63,673 nucleotides of DNA from LiPW-15 sp964530925. GTDB lineage: Bacteria; Patescibacteriota; Minisyncoccia; UBA6257; 2-01-FULL-56-20. The translations under genes were made by a program, and so were the position numbers. Under the pieces are notes generated by a model. It saw only the letters and a list, made by a program, of their open reading frames with translations, searched no databases and was not told the origin of the DNA. Positions 1 through 9,661 of the stretch are shown one piece after another (positions within the stretch are counted from its first letter, which is position 1; each line of letters starts with the position of its first letter). The stretch is taken from positions 1 to 63,673 of the forward strand of contig CAZHBZ010000004.1 of NCBI GenBank assembly GCA_964530925.1, given 5' to 3'.

Positions 1-2
1 CC

Positions 3-2723
3 GGCGCGGAGGATGTTCCGGCGAACACCGTCGCCCGTCTTTGGATAGATCCGGACAATTCCGGGAGTTTTAAAAATTTTGGAACCTGGCTTACAGTCGG
101 CGAACTTAGGAGCGGAGTGCGGAGAACTATGAATTGTTCGGCGTATTCAAGCTATAATCCGTCCGGCGCGGTGTCTGTCTTGGGAAAAGTTTTAAACCAA
201 AAACTTTTTATTTCCTATGAAGGTTTGGGTTATGGATCGGAGGTGGTTTCTCATACCAAAGATTGTTCTGTTGCTTCGGGCGGAGGAGGAGGGACTACTC
301 CGCCTCTTCCTGCGAACCCGACCGGCCCCGCGACTTGTTCGGTGACTCCGGGGAGCACATCTATTAACCAGGACGGGACTTTGAGCTTTAAAGTCAGTTC
401 GAGTCAATCCTCTACCGGCGTAAATTATGTTTATGTGGTGGCTAGAGATTTTTCTCCCGGAATCTTTTCCGACATAGGGGTTGGGAAGGTTATACCGGTA
501 GGAGGAACTTCTATAGATTTTAAAATTTACGCGCTAACCAACGCCACGCCCGGGAATCAAACTTTCAAAGTTTATTGCTCTACGGGCTGCCCCGTGTCTG
601 GGTGTCCTTCTGGCGGTTCGGCGGAGATAATCGGCCAGGCAAGTGTGAATTTGACTGTAACCGGGACTAATCCATCAGGAGGCGGCTCGGGTTCGGGGGG
701 CAGCTCTTCCGGATCGGCGAGTTGCAGTATCCCAAATGTTTCTATTCCTCCAAATAGCAGCATACCTGTGCCGATGAATACGTCAGTCGGGGGGAGCGGA
801 GAAGTTTCTCTAAACGGTTCATCTGGAGCGGATGTTTCGGTTTCTCCTGTTTTCCCATATATCAAATATGAGGGTGGACTTGCGCGTGGAAGAGAACAGG
901 CGTCGGCAATAGTTAGAACCGGTTCCAGTTTTACCGGCGGGAGTTATTCTCTGACTTGCGATTTGCCTTCCGGAAGGGCGGTCGCGACCGGCAGCGCTTC
1001 CTTGCCCGCAATCAACAATCCATCCGGCAAAATAAAACTTTCTCAGGTTGAATACTTGGGAGACACGATGTTCCCGATTTCGGAATGTACTCCTGATGTT
1101 CGTGGCTGCCAGATGCAGTTTTATAGCGGAAGGAGCGGTCCGAGAATAGTTAACCATGCGGGCTCGCCAGTGCTTATCGGTGGAGTTGAAAAGTCTTTGG
1201 CTCCGGCTCCCGGAAAAAGCACCATTACTACGCCCAGGATGTTCTCTCTGGCCGATCCGATGAATCCGGTAAAAATAGCTTCTTTAGATGGCCCCTCTAT
1301 TCGTCCGAGCGAGGATTCTTTCGGCGATTTTGGACCGGTGCTTTCCGCAAATTCTGTAGCTTGGAGTCAGGACGGAAGATATCGCGCGATAGTTAGTAGT
1401 CAGGGAGTTTTATTTGTGAGCGCGAATGGAGAGCAGAAAATGAGAATTGCAAGCGGGGTGGAGGGTCAGGTCTCTATAGTAAAATTCGAATCAGAATATA
1501 TTTTATTACATGACCGCGGAGCAATTAATATTACGAACCCGACGGGAACGGATGAGATTGGTCAGGCGATCTATAAGCCGGTTCCATCCGCTTTTCCGGA
1601 ATTGGATCGTGACAGGAATATAGGGAGCAAAATTGTTTCGGATGACGGCTCCTACTTTGTAATTCTTCCCGATCATGTCGGCAACCGCCTTGTCGCGGGC
1701 TTTGAGTACAAAATAAAACTTTTTTCCACGAGTCAAAAGGAGGCGTTAGCGGAGTTGCAATTATCCGAGGATAGCTTAAATCCTGTGACCAAATATTATG
1801 CCGTCAGGCGTTTTGGGAAGGTATCGTTTTCCGGAGGAATGTATGTTTACACCCTTCGCGCCCCGGAGAATATTCCTGATTCGAAATGGTTAGTCGATAT
1901 TTTTAAGGTGGAATACGCAGCGAAACGCATAACTCAAATCGCGAAGTCCGTCGCTCTTCCGACCGCATACAGCCTCGGCGCGACAGCTGGGTTTGATGTC
2001 GGGGGCGGAAATGTCGGGATGATTGCGTACTTTACTATTGATAAAGGCGCGACAGCTAATCCATACGGAAATTACGAAGGAAGATTTAGGGCATTCCTTT
2101 TTTCCGATCTGGTGGCGGGGAGGGCTGTGGATGTTCTTGTTAATTCGCCGATAAGCGCTTCCGCGGAAACCGGAGATATTACTACCGGAGGTGGCGCTTT
2201 GGGGAACGGAGGAACGGTTGGTCCGGTGGAAATACAAGGAGACTCTTTCTCGAGAAACAGCATTACTTATATGTATACCGCGGCCAGTTTTGGCCAGGAC
2301 GTAAAGGTTTGGAAATTTGAAGCCGCTTCTGGAGCTGCCGGCGGAGGTAGCACTCCGCCCGCGACAGTTCCTCCGGGAGGGACTCCGAATACCGGAGTGG
2401 GGTGCGATTTTACGCTAACCCCGGTGCCGGAGACGATTACGGTCTCTCGTGCGTCATCTTTCGCGGTCTACGGCCTAAAGGTATCCGACAACACCGACAA
2501 GACTTGCGCTGTTTCTGTGACCGCTCAGGCAATAAAGGACGCAAACGGGAACAGAATAATTTCTCCGAGCTCTGCCGCGGCGACCGTCATTGGTCCTGGC
2601 ATGCAGAACATCTTCTATTTCAATTTGAGCAACCCTCCAGCCGGCTCTTACGACATACCTGTCAAAGCCTACGCGAGGGGAGTGTCGACGAAGACCTTGA
2701 ACTTGAAGCTTTTGGTTCAATAA
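3..2723 (+). CDS. Large secreted/surface protein, 5' end outside window
   Basis: The frame is open to the left edge, so this is the C-terminal part (about 906 residues visible) of a longer protein; the GTG at 117 is only an internal candidate start. I do not recognise a named family. What is visible: Gly/Ser/Pro-rich linkers separating beta-rich segments, many Thr/Ser/Gly residues, scattered Cys, and a central part (roughly nt 1150-2330) whose repeated short hydrophobic-polar strands resemble a beta-propeller-like extracellular region. The last ~110 residues form another Ig-like beta segment with no membrane anchor. It is followed by a strong terminator and by other exported proteins, so a cell-surface role is inferred. 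Confidence 0.8.
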   Translation, partial: GAEDVPANTVARLWIDPDNSGSFKNFGTWLTVGELRSGVRRTMNCSAYSSYNPSGAVSVLGKVLNQKLFISYEGLGYGSEVVSHTKDCSVASGGGGGTTPPLPANPTGPATCSVTPGSTSINQDGTLSFKVSSSQSSTGVNYVYVVARDFSPGIFSDIGVGKVIPVGGTSIDFKIYALTNATPGNQTFKVYCSTGCPVSGCPSGGSAEIIGQASVNLTVTGTNPSGGGSGSGGSSSGSASCSIPNVSIPPNSSIPVPMNTSVGGSGEVSLNGSSGADVSVSPVFPYIKYEGGLARGREQASAIVRTGSSFTGGSYSLTCDLPSGRAVATGSASLPAINNPSGKIKLSQVEYLGDTMFPISECTPDVRGCQMQFYSGRSGPRIVNHAGSPVLIGGVEKSLAPAPGKSTITTPRMFSLADPMNPVKIASLDGPSIRPSEDSFGDFGPVLSANSVAWSQDGRYRAIVSSQGVLFVSANGEQKMRIASGVEGQVSIVKFESEYILLHDRGAINITNPTGTDEIGQAIYKPVPSAFPELDRDRNIGSKIVSDDGSYFVILPDHVGNRLVAGFEYKIKLFSTSQKEALAELQLSEDSLNPVTKYYAVRRFGKVSFSGGMYVYTLRAPENIPDSKWLVDIFKVEYAAKRITQIAKSVALPTAYSLGATAGFDVGGGNVGMIAYFTIDKGATANPYGNYEGRFRAFLFSDLVAGRAVDVLVNSPISASAETGDITTGGGALGNGGTVGPVEIQGDSFSRNSITYMYTAASFGQDVKVWKFEAASGAAGGGSTPPATVPPGGTPNTGVGCDFTLTPVPETITVSRASSFAVYGLKVSDNTDKTCAVSVTAQAIKDANGNRIISPSSAAATVIGPGMQNIFYFNLSNPPAGSYDIPVKAYARGVSTKTLNLKLLVQ

Positions 2724-2740
2724 GCAAAGTTAAAAAGTAG

Positions 2741-2778
2741 CCCCGCCGGGCGCCGTTTGAGGCGACCGGCGGGGTTTT
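2741..2778 (+). terminator. Intrinsic terminator after surface protein gene
   Basis: A 9-bp GC-rich stem (CCCCGCCGG with CCGGCGGGG) followed by TTTT, 18 nt past the stop codon. Confidence 0.9.
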
Positions 2779-2815
2779 GGCTTTCGAGTTTTATCGATGT
2801 GTAAAAATGAAATGC

Positions 2816-2873
2816 TATAATGAATCTAATGGATACGAGTCGAGTTTTGACTCTTCGCGAAAGTTTAAAATAA
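2816..2873 (+). promoter_or_regulatory. -10 box and 14-codon leader ORF
   Basis: TATAAT at 2816-2821 is followed 7 nt later by an ATG (2829) that opens a 14-codon frame ending at TAA 2873. The spacing matches the leaderless pattern seen at many genes in this window. A GAGTC...GACTC hairpin lies inside. It could be a leader peptide for the gene at 2910 or simply its 5' UTR. Confidence 0.3.
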
Positions 2874-2909
2874 AAATAAGGTCATTGGCCAAAAAAATAA
2901 AATAAAAAT

Positions 2910-3371
2910 ATGATCGGGCAAAAAGAACATCTGGAAGCGAGTAAGTCGACTCTTATAAAGATAATCTTGGGACTAGTCGCGCTCGCGGCTTTGGTTGGAG
3001 GGTATCTTTTCTATTCTTCGCGCGCGCCATATTCGATTACGACCGCGCCGGAGGGAGAGGTTGTCGCAGGGTTTGATAAATCTTTAATTTTGGATCCAGG
3101 AGCGACCATTGTAGAAAGCTACGCCTTGGACTATCGCTCCAAGGGTTTTAATCAACCTTCCGCGACATTTACATCCAAGCGTCCGCTAATTCAGTTGGCC
3201 GCCGATTACGGCGCTTATTTGCGAGATAATAATTGGGTGATTAGCCACGAAGCCGATTCGCTGGCAGCGAACACTTTTTATTACGCGAGCAAAGATGGGC
3301 AAGAGTTAAACATAACTTTCGAAAATATCGGATTTGGGACAAAGGTCATAATCGCTTATGTCCAAAAATAA
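2910..3371 (+). CDS. Single-TM hypothetical protein
   Basis: 153 residues, not recognised. A Lys-containing N-terminus (residues 1-15) precedes one hydrophobic helix (about 16-36), then a soluble domain of mixed alpha/beta character predicted to be outside the cell. There is no clear Shine-Dalgarno site; a TATAAT lies about 90 nt upstream. The stop overlaps the next gene's first possible start by 14 nt, which suggests co-transcription with the Cys-rich surface protein. Confidence 0.75.
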   Translation: MIGQKEHLEASKSTLIKIILGLVALAALVGGYLFYSSRAPYSITTAPEGEVVAGFDKSLILDPGATIVESYALDYRSKGFNQPSATFTSKRPLIQLAADYGAYLRDNNWVISHEADSLAANTFYYASKDGQELNITFENIGFGTKVIIAYVQK

Positions 3372-6300
3372 AATGAAAAAAATAAATATTATTCTTTTTG
3401 CCTCCGCTGTTTTAATATTTTCCTTTGCCGCTGGCGCGAATGCGGCGCCTTTTCCGTCGGACGATGATACGGGCATATACTCGGGTTGGAAGTGCACGCC
3501 GGCAAATAACTATGCTTGCACATACAGAGCAACATGGCTTAGCGAAAACGATCTTTACGAGAGCGAGGGCGCGTGTAAGATCTCTCCCTCCTGTTTGCCA
3601 GTAACAACATTAACCGCCGAACCTACCACTATTAATGTTGGCGAAAGCACGAATATTTCCTGGAGCGCGGACACGGGAGCGACAAGTTGCGTTGGAACTC
3701 CCGACGGGTCTTTTCCGTACACGTTAAACACCCCCGGCTCTTCGCCCTGGTCATGGAGTTCTCCGGGAGAGCACTGGGTCAGCATGTATTGCAGTAACGC
3801 GAATGGTTCCGGGCCAACAGCTACAAAGTATGTAACTGTAGTTCAGCCGCCCAGCGCGACATGTTCTATTTCTGCAAATCCCAGTTCCGGGACTTTAAGC
3901 CATAGCAATCCATCTGTTTCCGGAACACTATCTTGGACTGCCAGCGGCAATCCTTCGAGTTGTTCTATCGCGGCTTCCTGTTCCGGAGATTATGGAACGG
4001 GGGTTTGCGATGATTCGCCGGGGTCTGTGTCTCCGGCTTCGGGAGGAAGTGTGTCTTTTTCTACGCAGCTTCCCACTAGCTATACGATGACTTGTGCCAA
4101 CGTAACAGGTTCCGGAACTTGCTCGACAATGGTTGACGTGTCTGGCGCTCCTCCGACCATAGATATTTCGGCCACCCCAAGCGCAGGGACGACAGGAGTC
4201 GCGGGCGTTATTAACTATTCATTGACCAGTAATGATCCGAGGCTTGCGGCGAGGGATTATACTTGCACTAAATTCGCTTCTCCCTCTACCCCTGGATGGG
4301 GATCCGGATCGCCAGCCCCACTTTCCGGCTCTGGCGTTAGCGCTAGCGGAAGCGCTTCCTATCCTGCGCTTAGTCAGACTACAACTTTTGGAATAACTTG
4401 CAGAGATGAATATGGAAATTTCGCCGGCTCCGGGCAGACGAAAGTGACCGTTCAGCCTCCGGCGGGCGACATGCATTTCGCTTGCGACCCAAATAATAAT
4501 TCTTGTGTAATGGTTGAGGGTTCCGGTCCGAACAGATGCGAACCGACTCATCTTTGTGGAACGGGAAGCCTAACTATAACCCCAACCGACAATTCCGTTG
4601 GCGTGGGCGGAGAATTGGTTTATCAAGCTTGGTATACGAATGGCTCGATAAAAGACTTGCCGATAGGGGAGGGAGGGCTTGGCGAATATGGAGCTGATAT
4701 AAATTCAGCTAATTTAAATATCATCAAAAGGACATCAGGAGGCGCAGAGAGCGTTATTCTAACTGGGGTTGCGACCGGCACTACTTTGGTCAGCGGAGGT
4801 TTTCAGGGACTTGTCGCTTCTACGCCGGTTACGGTTTCTGAGGTTTCTCGAAACGTACAGCTTGCCATCACTCCATATATTTTTGGTCCGGAAGACGCGA
4901 ATGCGGTGGCTAGTGTGATCGGGGGGAAGCCGAACAGCACGGGCGAACTCTCCAGGGTCGCCAAAGAGTACGACCTCTATCCGGACGCGGCGCGCACTCT
5001 TCCCTGGAACAATCCAAGTTGGATTGGGACTGACGCGAGCGGAAGCGGTTCTAAGCAATCTCCTCATTCCTGCGCGGACGATGGGTCAGGTAGTCCGGTT
5101 AAAGGTTATCGTCAGGAGGTTGAAACCCATGTAAGTTTTGTCGGCTGGGGACAATCCAACTCTTTGGTCGCGATTAAAGATTGTCGGGGCACTATCAGGG
5201 TTACATCGAGAAACGGGTACCCTTCAGCATGGCAGATGAACGGACCAACACCGGCCGACAATACCAATGTCTTGAGTGTTAATAAGGTCAATTCGGAAGA
5301 TAATCAAGAAGGAAGCTCCGGCGATGATTGGTTTGTGAGCTATAAAGCAACCGACGGGCAGTACACGATAAGCGATTACCAGCCGTGTTCATTGGTTGGT
5401 CCTGCTTCGCAGTCAATCGGGCCCGGGGATGTCGCCGACTTTGTTCTTGTTTGCCCGTCCGGAGCCAGCCACTTGGAGTGTTTGGGAAATTCTTGCGTGC
5501 GAGTCAGGGGAGGAGGTTCGGACAAAGATGGTTGTACCGGATCGGGACAAGTTTGTAGCGGTGGGACAAATCATCTCGGCTGTGTAAATAATTCCTGCGC
5601 TGTTCTTCCCGGCGGGGGAGCGAACCAGGATGGTTGTACCGCCGAAGACGGAGTCTGTATATCGAATCCGAAATATCTCTGTAATTCCGACGGAACGTGT
5701 ACGCAAAGCGCGGAAGGAACATATGACAGCCAGTCGAGTTGCGAATCGGTTTGTGTGGATAGCGAGACACCGCAATGCACAGGATCAATTCCGGCCTCGT
5801 CTTCGCTTTGTCCGGGGGACGGAACGAATCTCACAGAAGACACTCCGATTACATTGGTGGATTCCTGCACAGCTCCGGTAAAATGCGAGGCTCGATGCGG
5901 AGCTGGCTACGTAAGAAGCGGGACAATTTGTGTTCCGGCGTCTTGTCCTTCCGGACAATCTAACCCGCACAATGGTTGTATTGCCGGCTCGTGCGTATCA
6001 ATTCCTGGTTGTGGCGTGACCGATTGTACTGCTTGCTCAACGCCTCCGGGCGGGGGAACGCACAAAGAATGCGTGAATAATGCCTGTACCAGCGTGGCCG
6101 GGGCGGGTTCGGATAGGTGTAGCGTGAGCGCGGATTGTGGAGGAGGGGGCGGGGGAGACCCGTTCCATTCCGCTTGCGATCCGTCTACGCAATCTTGTGT
6201 TAATGTCGCTGGGGCTGGAGAAAATCTTTGCGCAAACGATCCGCAGTGTACCGGTACGGGAATAACGCATTTGGAATGTCAAAATAATGCGTGTGTGATA

Positions 6301-6675
6301 GTCGGGGGCGCCGGAGAAAATCAGTGCACGACCATCGGCCCGGGCTGTACCGCTCCGACTTCTTGTACTATGTCCGCGAATCCTAGAATTTTTTCCAAAG
6401 GCGGTTCATCGGTTTTGACCTGGACTTGCGACGCGGGGGTCACCGATTGTGTTCTTTACGATGCGACGAGCGGCGTCAAAGTTTCCTTAGGCTCGGTTCC
6501 GACCTCCTGTCCGACTTCGAGTTCTTGCGGAGCTATTCAGAAAATAACTCCCGCGAAAACCGGGCAGTATATTCTGGAATGCTTGAAGGGCGGAATTAAA
6601 ACCACGGCAAATGTTGGCGTGACCGTAACCTCCATAATCGAGTGCAATCCTATCGATCCGACGTGTAAGCAATAA
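3358..6675 (+). CDS. Large secreted Cys-rich repeat protein
   Basis: 1105 residues. A Sec signal peptide is evident: basic start, hydrophobic core, then an ANA-A-like cleavage site near residue 30. A second ATG at 3373, just past the upstream stop, gives the same signal peptide and may be the true start. The N-terminal half has Ig-like beta segments each with a Cys pair. A ~20-residue motif, H-x2-C-x4-6-C-V-x-V-x-G-x-G-x-n-C, occurs at least six times (about residues 372, 705, 738, 902, 937 and 971). The last ~90 residues form another Cys-containing Ig-like unit. No catalytic motif is seen. A surface or appendage structural role is inferred from the neighbours. Confidence 0.85.
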   Translation: MSKNKMKKINIILFASAVLIFSFAAGANAAPFPSDDDTGIYSGWKCTPANNYACTYRATWLSENDLYESEGACKISPSCLPVTTLTAEPTTINVGESTNISWSADTGATSCVGTPDGSFPYTLNTPGSSPWSWSSPGEHWVSMYCSNANGSGPTATKYVTVVQPPSATCSISANPSSGTLSHSNPSVSGTLSWTASGNPSSCSIAASCSGDYGTGVCDDSPGSVSPASGGSVSFSTQLPTSYTMTCANVTGSGTCSTMVDVSGAPPTIDISATPSAGTTGVAGVINYSLTSNDPRLAARDYTCTKFASPSTPGWGSGSPAPLSGSGVSASGSASYPALSQTTTFGITCRDEYGNFAGSGQTKVTVQPPAGDMHFACDPNNNSCVMVEGSGPNRCEPTHLCGTGSLTITPTDNSVGVGGELVYQAWYTNGSIKDLPIGEGGLGEYGADINSANLNIIKRTSGGAESVILTGVATGTTLVSGGFQGLVASTPVTVSEVSRNVQLAITPYIFGPEDANAVASVIGGKPNSTGELSRVAKEYDLYPDAARTLPWNNPSWIGTDASGSGSKQSPHSCADDGSGSPVKGYRQEVETHVSFVGWGQSNSLVAIKDCRGTIRVTSRNGYPSAWQMNGPTPADNTNVLSVNKVNSEDNQEGSSGDDWFVSYKATDGQYTISDYQPCSLVGPASQSIGPGDVADFVLVCPSGASHLECLGNSCVRVRGGGSDKDGCTGSGQVCSGGTNHLGCVNNSCAVLPGGGANQDGCTAEDGVCISNPKYLCNSDGTCTQSAEGTYDSQSSCESVCVDSETPQCTGSIPASSSLCPGDGTNLTEDTPITLVDSCTAPVKCEARCGAGYVRSGTICVPASCPSGQSNPHNGCIAGSCVSIPGCGVTDCTACSTPPGGGTHKECVNNACTSVAGAGSDRCSVSADCGGGGGGDPFHSACDPSTQSCVNVAGAGENLCANDPQCTGTGITHLECQNNACVIVGGAGENQCTTIGPGCTAPTSCTMSANPRIFSKGGSSVLTWTCDAGVTDCVLYDATSGVKVSLGSVPTSCPTSSSCGAIQKITPAKTGQYILECLKGGIKTTANVGVTVTSIIECNPIDPTCKQ

Positions 6676-6692
6676 AAAGAGGATGCCCGGGA

Positions 6693-6727
6693 AAGCGCCC
6701 CGACCCTGGTCGGGGCGCTTTTGGTTT
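6693..6727 (+). terminator. Intrinsic terminator after Cys-rich protein
   Basis: Perfect 13-bp stem AAGCGCCCCGACC / GGTCGGGGCGCTT with a 2-nt spacer, followed by TTTTGGTTTT. Confidence 0.92.
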
Positions 6728-6745
6728 TGTTCTTGTGTGATGAGG

Positions 6746-6751
6746 TATAAT
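6746..6751 (+). promoter_or_regulatory. -10 box, leaderless start
   Basis: A perfect TATAAT ends 6 nt before the GTG start at 6758, too close for a normal 5' UTR. The transcript should begin at or next to the start codon. Confidence 0.6.
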
Positions 6752-6757
6752 TAACTT

Positions 6758-7201
6758 GTGAGCAAGGAATATTCTAAAAAACTCCATAAACGAAGCGGGC
6801 AGGTGATGATCCTGACAGTTATGGCTCTGGGCGGAGCAATACTTGGGGCGACAACCATTGCCGGTCTTTTAATGCTTTATCAGATACGCCAGGCGACTGA
6901 TTTGGCCAATTCCGGCAAGGCTATCTACGCGGCGGACGCAGGTATCGAGTGGACGCTTTATAATTGGTTTTGCGCGAATGACGCCGGAAAATCTCCTTGT
7001 CCGGCTCCGAATCAGATAACTTGGAACGGGAGAACTCTCACGCTCGGAAACAATTCAAAAGCCGTTACGAATCAATATTGTTTTGACGCGAATGGCGCCC
7101 CAATGGCGGATTGCTCTCCCGGAGGGAACGCGTCGAGCACCACTTTTAAATCCCTTGGTTCTTCCGGCAATTCCAGCCGCGCTTTCGGCCTGACTTTTTA
7201 A
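6758..7201 (+). CDS. Pilin-like / PilX-type membrane protein
   Basis: 147 residues. A basic N-terminus with the sequence SGQVMILTVMALGGAILG leads into one long hydrophobic helix (about 15-42), followed by a segment with AADAGIEWTLY near residues 64-74. That layout is typical of PilX/PilV-type minor pilins, where an AxAG(I/V)E motif follows the N-terminal helix. The rest is a small Cys-containing globular tail. The GTG start is chosen because a perfect -10 box lies 6 nt upstream. It probably belongs functionally with the exported proteins before it. Confidence 0.7.
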   Translation: MSKEYSKKLHKRSGQVMILTVMALGGAILGATTIAGLLMLYQIRQATDLANSGKAIYAADAGIEWTLYNWFCANDAGKSPCPAPNQITWNGRTLTLGNNSKAVTNQYCFDANGAPMADCSPGGNASSTTFKSLGSSGNSSRAFGLTF

Positions 7202-7232
7202 TTTTTTATTAAAAGTGATCTGACGGAAACGT

Positions 7233-7266
7233 ATCACCCTTTTGTCAAGTTTGACAAAAGGGTGAT
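7233..7266. repeat. Perfect 16-bp-arm palindrome upstream of ligA
   Basis: Arms ATCACCCTTTTGTCAA and TTGACAAAAGGGTGAT flank a 2-nt centre. No U-tract follows on either strand, so a plain terminator is unlikely. The right arm contains TTGACA, but no -10 box sits at the right distance. It could be an operator or a cruciform/hairpin element. Confidence 0.6.
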
Positions 7267-7336
7267 GTATAACGCTAAACATTCTTGGTGTTGATTTGGC
7301 TTCGCAATCGTGTTTCGGTTGAGTTAAAATGAGGCT

Positions 7337-9367
7337 ATGTTAGCCAAGGAAGATGCGAAAAGCCGTATCGAAAAATTGAAGACGGAGATAGACAAGTATC
7401 GCTACGCGTACCACGTTTTGGATAAATCGCTAATTTCCGACGAAGCTTTGGATTCTTTAAAAAAAGAGCTTTTTGATTTGGAATCCCGCTATCCTGAATT
7501 TATAACGAAAGATTCGCCGACTCAAAGGGTCGGCGGGAAGCCGCTTGTCGCCTTTAAAAAAGTCAGGCACGGGACCCGGATGATTTCTTTAAACGACGCG
7601 TTTTCACCGCAAGATATTTTGGATTGGCTCGCGCGTCTAAAAAATTATTTCGGACCCAAAACCAATTTCGCGAAAAACGGATTTTACTGCGATTTGAAAA
7701 TGGACGGCCTCGCGATGGAGCTGATCTACGAAGACGGCTTGTTCGTTTCGGGTTCGACGCGCGGGGATGGAATGGTCGGGGAGGATGTGACAGAAAATCT
7801 AAAAACTATTGATGCCATTCCGCTTCGACTCCGGGGAGAATATCCGAAGAAGCTTATTGCGCGCGGTGAAGTCTTCCTGACCAAAAAGGAATTCGCGCGG
7901 ATAAATAAAGAGCAGGAGAAAAAAGGAGGGAAGCCTTACGCTAATCCTCGGAATATTGCCGCCGGTTCCATAAGGCAATTGGATCCAAAAATAACCGCAT
8001 CCCGAAAATTGGATTTTTTCGCTTATGACGTTATTGTTCCCGGATATAAAACAAAATCCGAGGAATATGCTGAGCTTAATAAATATGGGCTTAAAACCAA
8101 TCCACACGGCATAATCGCGAAAAATATCGAGGAGATTTTTGAGTTTCATAAAGAAGTTTTGAAGATGAGAGAGCGCCTGGCTTATGAGATAGACGGCATA
8201 GTTATTTCCATAAATGACAATGCCACATATGAGGAGGCCGGGATAATCGGCAAGACCCCGCGCGCGGGGATTGCTTATAAATTTTCGCCGCGGGAGGCAA
8301 CGACGGTTGTGGAAGGAATACAAGTTCAGGTAGGGCGAACCGGGGCCCTGACTCCGGTCGCGGTTATGCGTCCGGTAAATGTCGGGGGAGTGACCATAAC
8401 CCACGCGAGTCTTCACAACGCGGACGAAATTGAACGGTTGGGGGTGCGGGTTGGCGACACGGTTATTGTTTCTCGGGCCGGGGATGTGATTCCGCAAATA
8501 ACTAAGGCGTTGCCGGAGTTCAGGACCGGCAAAGAAAAAAAATTTAAAATGCCGGAAAAGTGTCCGGTGGATGGGTCAAGTGTTATTCGCGATGGAGTCG
8601 CCTATAAATGTTCCAACAAATATTGCGGCGCGCGGCACAGAGAGCAGCTCTATCATTTTGTTTCCCGCGGGGGATTTAATTTAGACGGCTTGGGGCCAAA
8701 AATTATAGATAGATTTTTGGATGAAGGCTTGATAGTCGATGCGGCGGATATCTTTACCCTGAAACAAGGAGATGTGGAAGCTTTGCCCCGTTTTGGAGAA
8801 AAATCCGCGGATAATGTTATTAGGGAGGTTGAGGCAAAAAAAGTAATCCCGCTCCCGCGTTTTATTTATTCTTTGGGCATAATACATGTCGGCGAAGAAA
8901 CGGCGATAACGCTCGCAGGTATTTTTCCGGACAAAAAAAGAGGGCATCTAAGCATCCTAAAGTTTTTGGATTTTTATGGCGGGCTTTCACTTGAGCGGCT
9001 GGAGGAAATAAAAGACATCGGTCCGAAAGTCGCGGAAAGCATCCATGAGTGGTTTAAGGAAAAAAGAAACATTCACTTTTTGGAGAAACTTAATACCGCT
9101 GGGGTTTTAATTACCCTTGCGCCACCTTCCTCGAAAGCGGGAAAATTGAAAGACCTTTCCTTTGTTATTACCGGCTCCATGGACTCTATGTCTCGGGAAC
9201 TTGCCAAGCAGAAAATAAGAGAACTTGGCGGAGATGTTTCCGAATCCGTGAGCGCCAAGACATCTTATCTTGTGGCGGGCGCCGAACCGGGAAGCAAATA
9301 TAAAAAGGCCAAGGAGTTGGGGGTTAAAATTCTTAATGAAAAGGAATTCCTGGAACTTATCGGATAG
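7337..9367 (+). CDS. ligA: NAD-dependent DNA ligase
   Basis: 676 residues, full length for bacterial LigA; seals nicks in replication and repair using NAD+. Domains in order: Ia/adenylation with the nucleotidyl-acceptor Lys in KMDGLA (K121), OB fold, zinc finger (about 405-430), helix-hairpin-helix region (about 435-585) and C-terminal BRCT domain (about 595-676). The zinc finger reads CPVD...C...C, so one of the four usual Cys ligands is Asp. TAAAAT lies exactly 6 nt before the ATG, suggesting a leaderless mRNA. The gene stands alone. Confidence 0.97.
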   Translation: MLAKEDAKSRIEKLKTEIDKYRYAYHVLDKSLISDEALDSLKKELFDLESRYPEFITKDSPTQRVGGKPLVAFKKVRHGTRMISLNDAFSPQDILDWLARLKNYFGPKTNFAKNGFYCDLKMDGLAMELIYEDGLFVSGSTRGDGMVGEDVTENLKTIDAIPLRLRGEYPKKLIARGEVFLTKKEFARINKEQEKKGGKPYANPRNIAAGSIRQLDPKITASRKLDFFAYDVIVPGYKTKSEEYAELNKYGLKTNPHGIIAKNIEEIFEFHKEVLKMRERLAYEIDGIVISINDNATYEEAGIIGKTPRAGIAYKFSPREATTVVEGIQVQVGRTGALTPVAVMRPVNVGGVTITHASLHNADEIERLGVRVGDTVIVSRAGDVIPQITKALPEFRTGKEKKFKMPEKCPVDGSSVIRDGVAYKCSNKYCGARHREQLYHFVSRGGFNLDGLGPKIIDRFLDEGLIVDAADIFTLKQGDVEALPRFGEKSADNVIREVEAKKVIPLPRFIYSLGIIHVGEETAITLAGIFPDKKRGHLSILKFLDFYGGLSLERLEEIKDIGPKVAESIHEWFKEKRNIHFLEKLNTAGVLITLAPPSSKAGKLKDLSFVITGSMDSMSRELAKQKIRELGGDVSESVSAKTSYLVAGAEPGSKYKKAKELGVKILNEKEFLELIG

Positions 9368-9413
9368 TCTTGCCTAAGGGTTATATTTTTAGCTATTATA
9401 TCTAGGTTCTAAT

Positions 9414-9488
9414 GCGGTCGTAGCTCAATTTGGTTAGAGCACCGCCCTGTCACGGCGGGGGTTACCGGTTCGAGTCCGGCCGACCGCG
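9414..9488 (+). tRNA. tRNA-Asp(GTC)
   Basis: Acceptor GCGGTCG pairs with CGACCGC; the anticodon loop carries GTC, and the T arm has TTCGAGT. The discriminator is G and CCA is not encoded, so Cca is needed to mature it. Confidence 0.95.
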
Positions 9489-9501
9489 CAAATAAAAAAG
9501 A

Positions 9502-9530
9502 GCGTCCCAAAGGGACGCGCTTTTTTATTT
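9502..9530 (+). terminator. Terminator of tRNA-Asp
   Basis: GCGTCCC-AAA-GGGACGC stem followed by a T-rich run. Confidence 0.9.
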
Positions 9531-9660
9531 TGTATGTGCTGGAAGGACTCGAACGGGAAAGGGGGCGGGGAAACGGAAGTTTCCCCGTGGTGGAAATACT
9601 AAAACCGCAAGGTGTTAGGGAGTGAAACGACGTTTGATTCCGGCCGACCGTGCCCTAAAA
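9531..9660. pseudogene. tRNA-derived remnants
   Basis: No ORF is supported here. Two tRNA-like scraps are visible. On the minus strand, a T-loop/3'-end-like stretch lies at about 9538-9560. On the plus strand, near 9630-9652, TTGATTCCGGCCGACCG closely resembles the 3' end of the tRNA-Asp gene just upstream. A GGGGAAAC/GTTTCCCC hairpin lies between them. I read this as a decayed second tRNA-Asp copy with insertions. Confidence 0.4.
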
Positions 9661-9661
9661 C

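Noticed and set aside
7799..8497. 232-residue open frame antisense to ligA
   Set aside because: Lies fully within the coding core of ligA; no family pattern.
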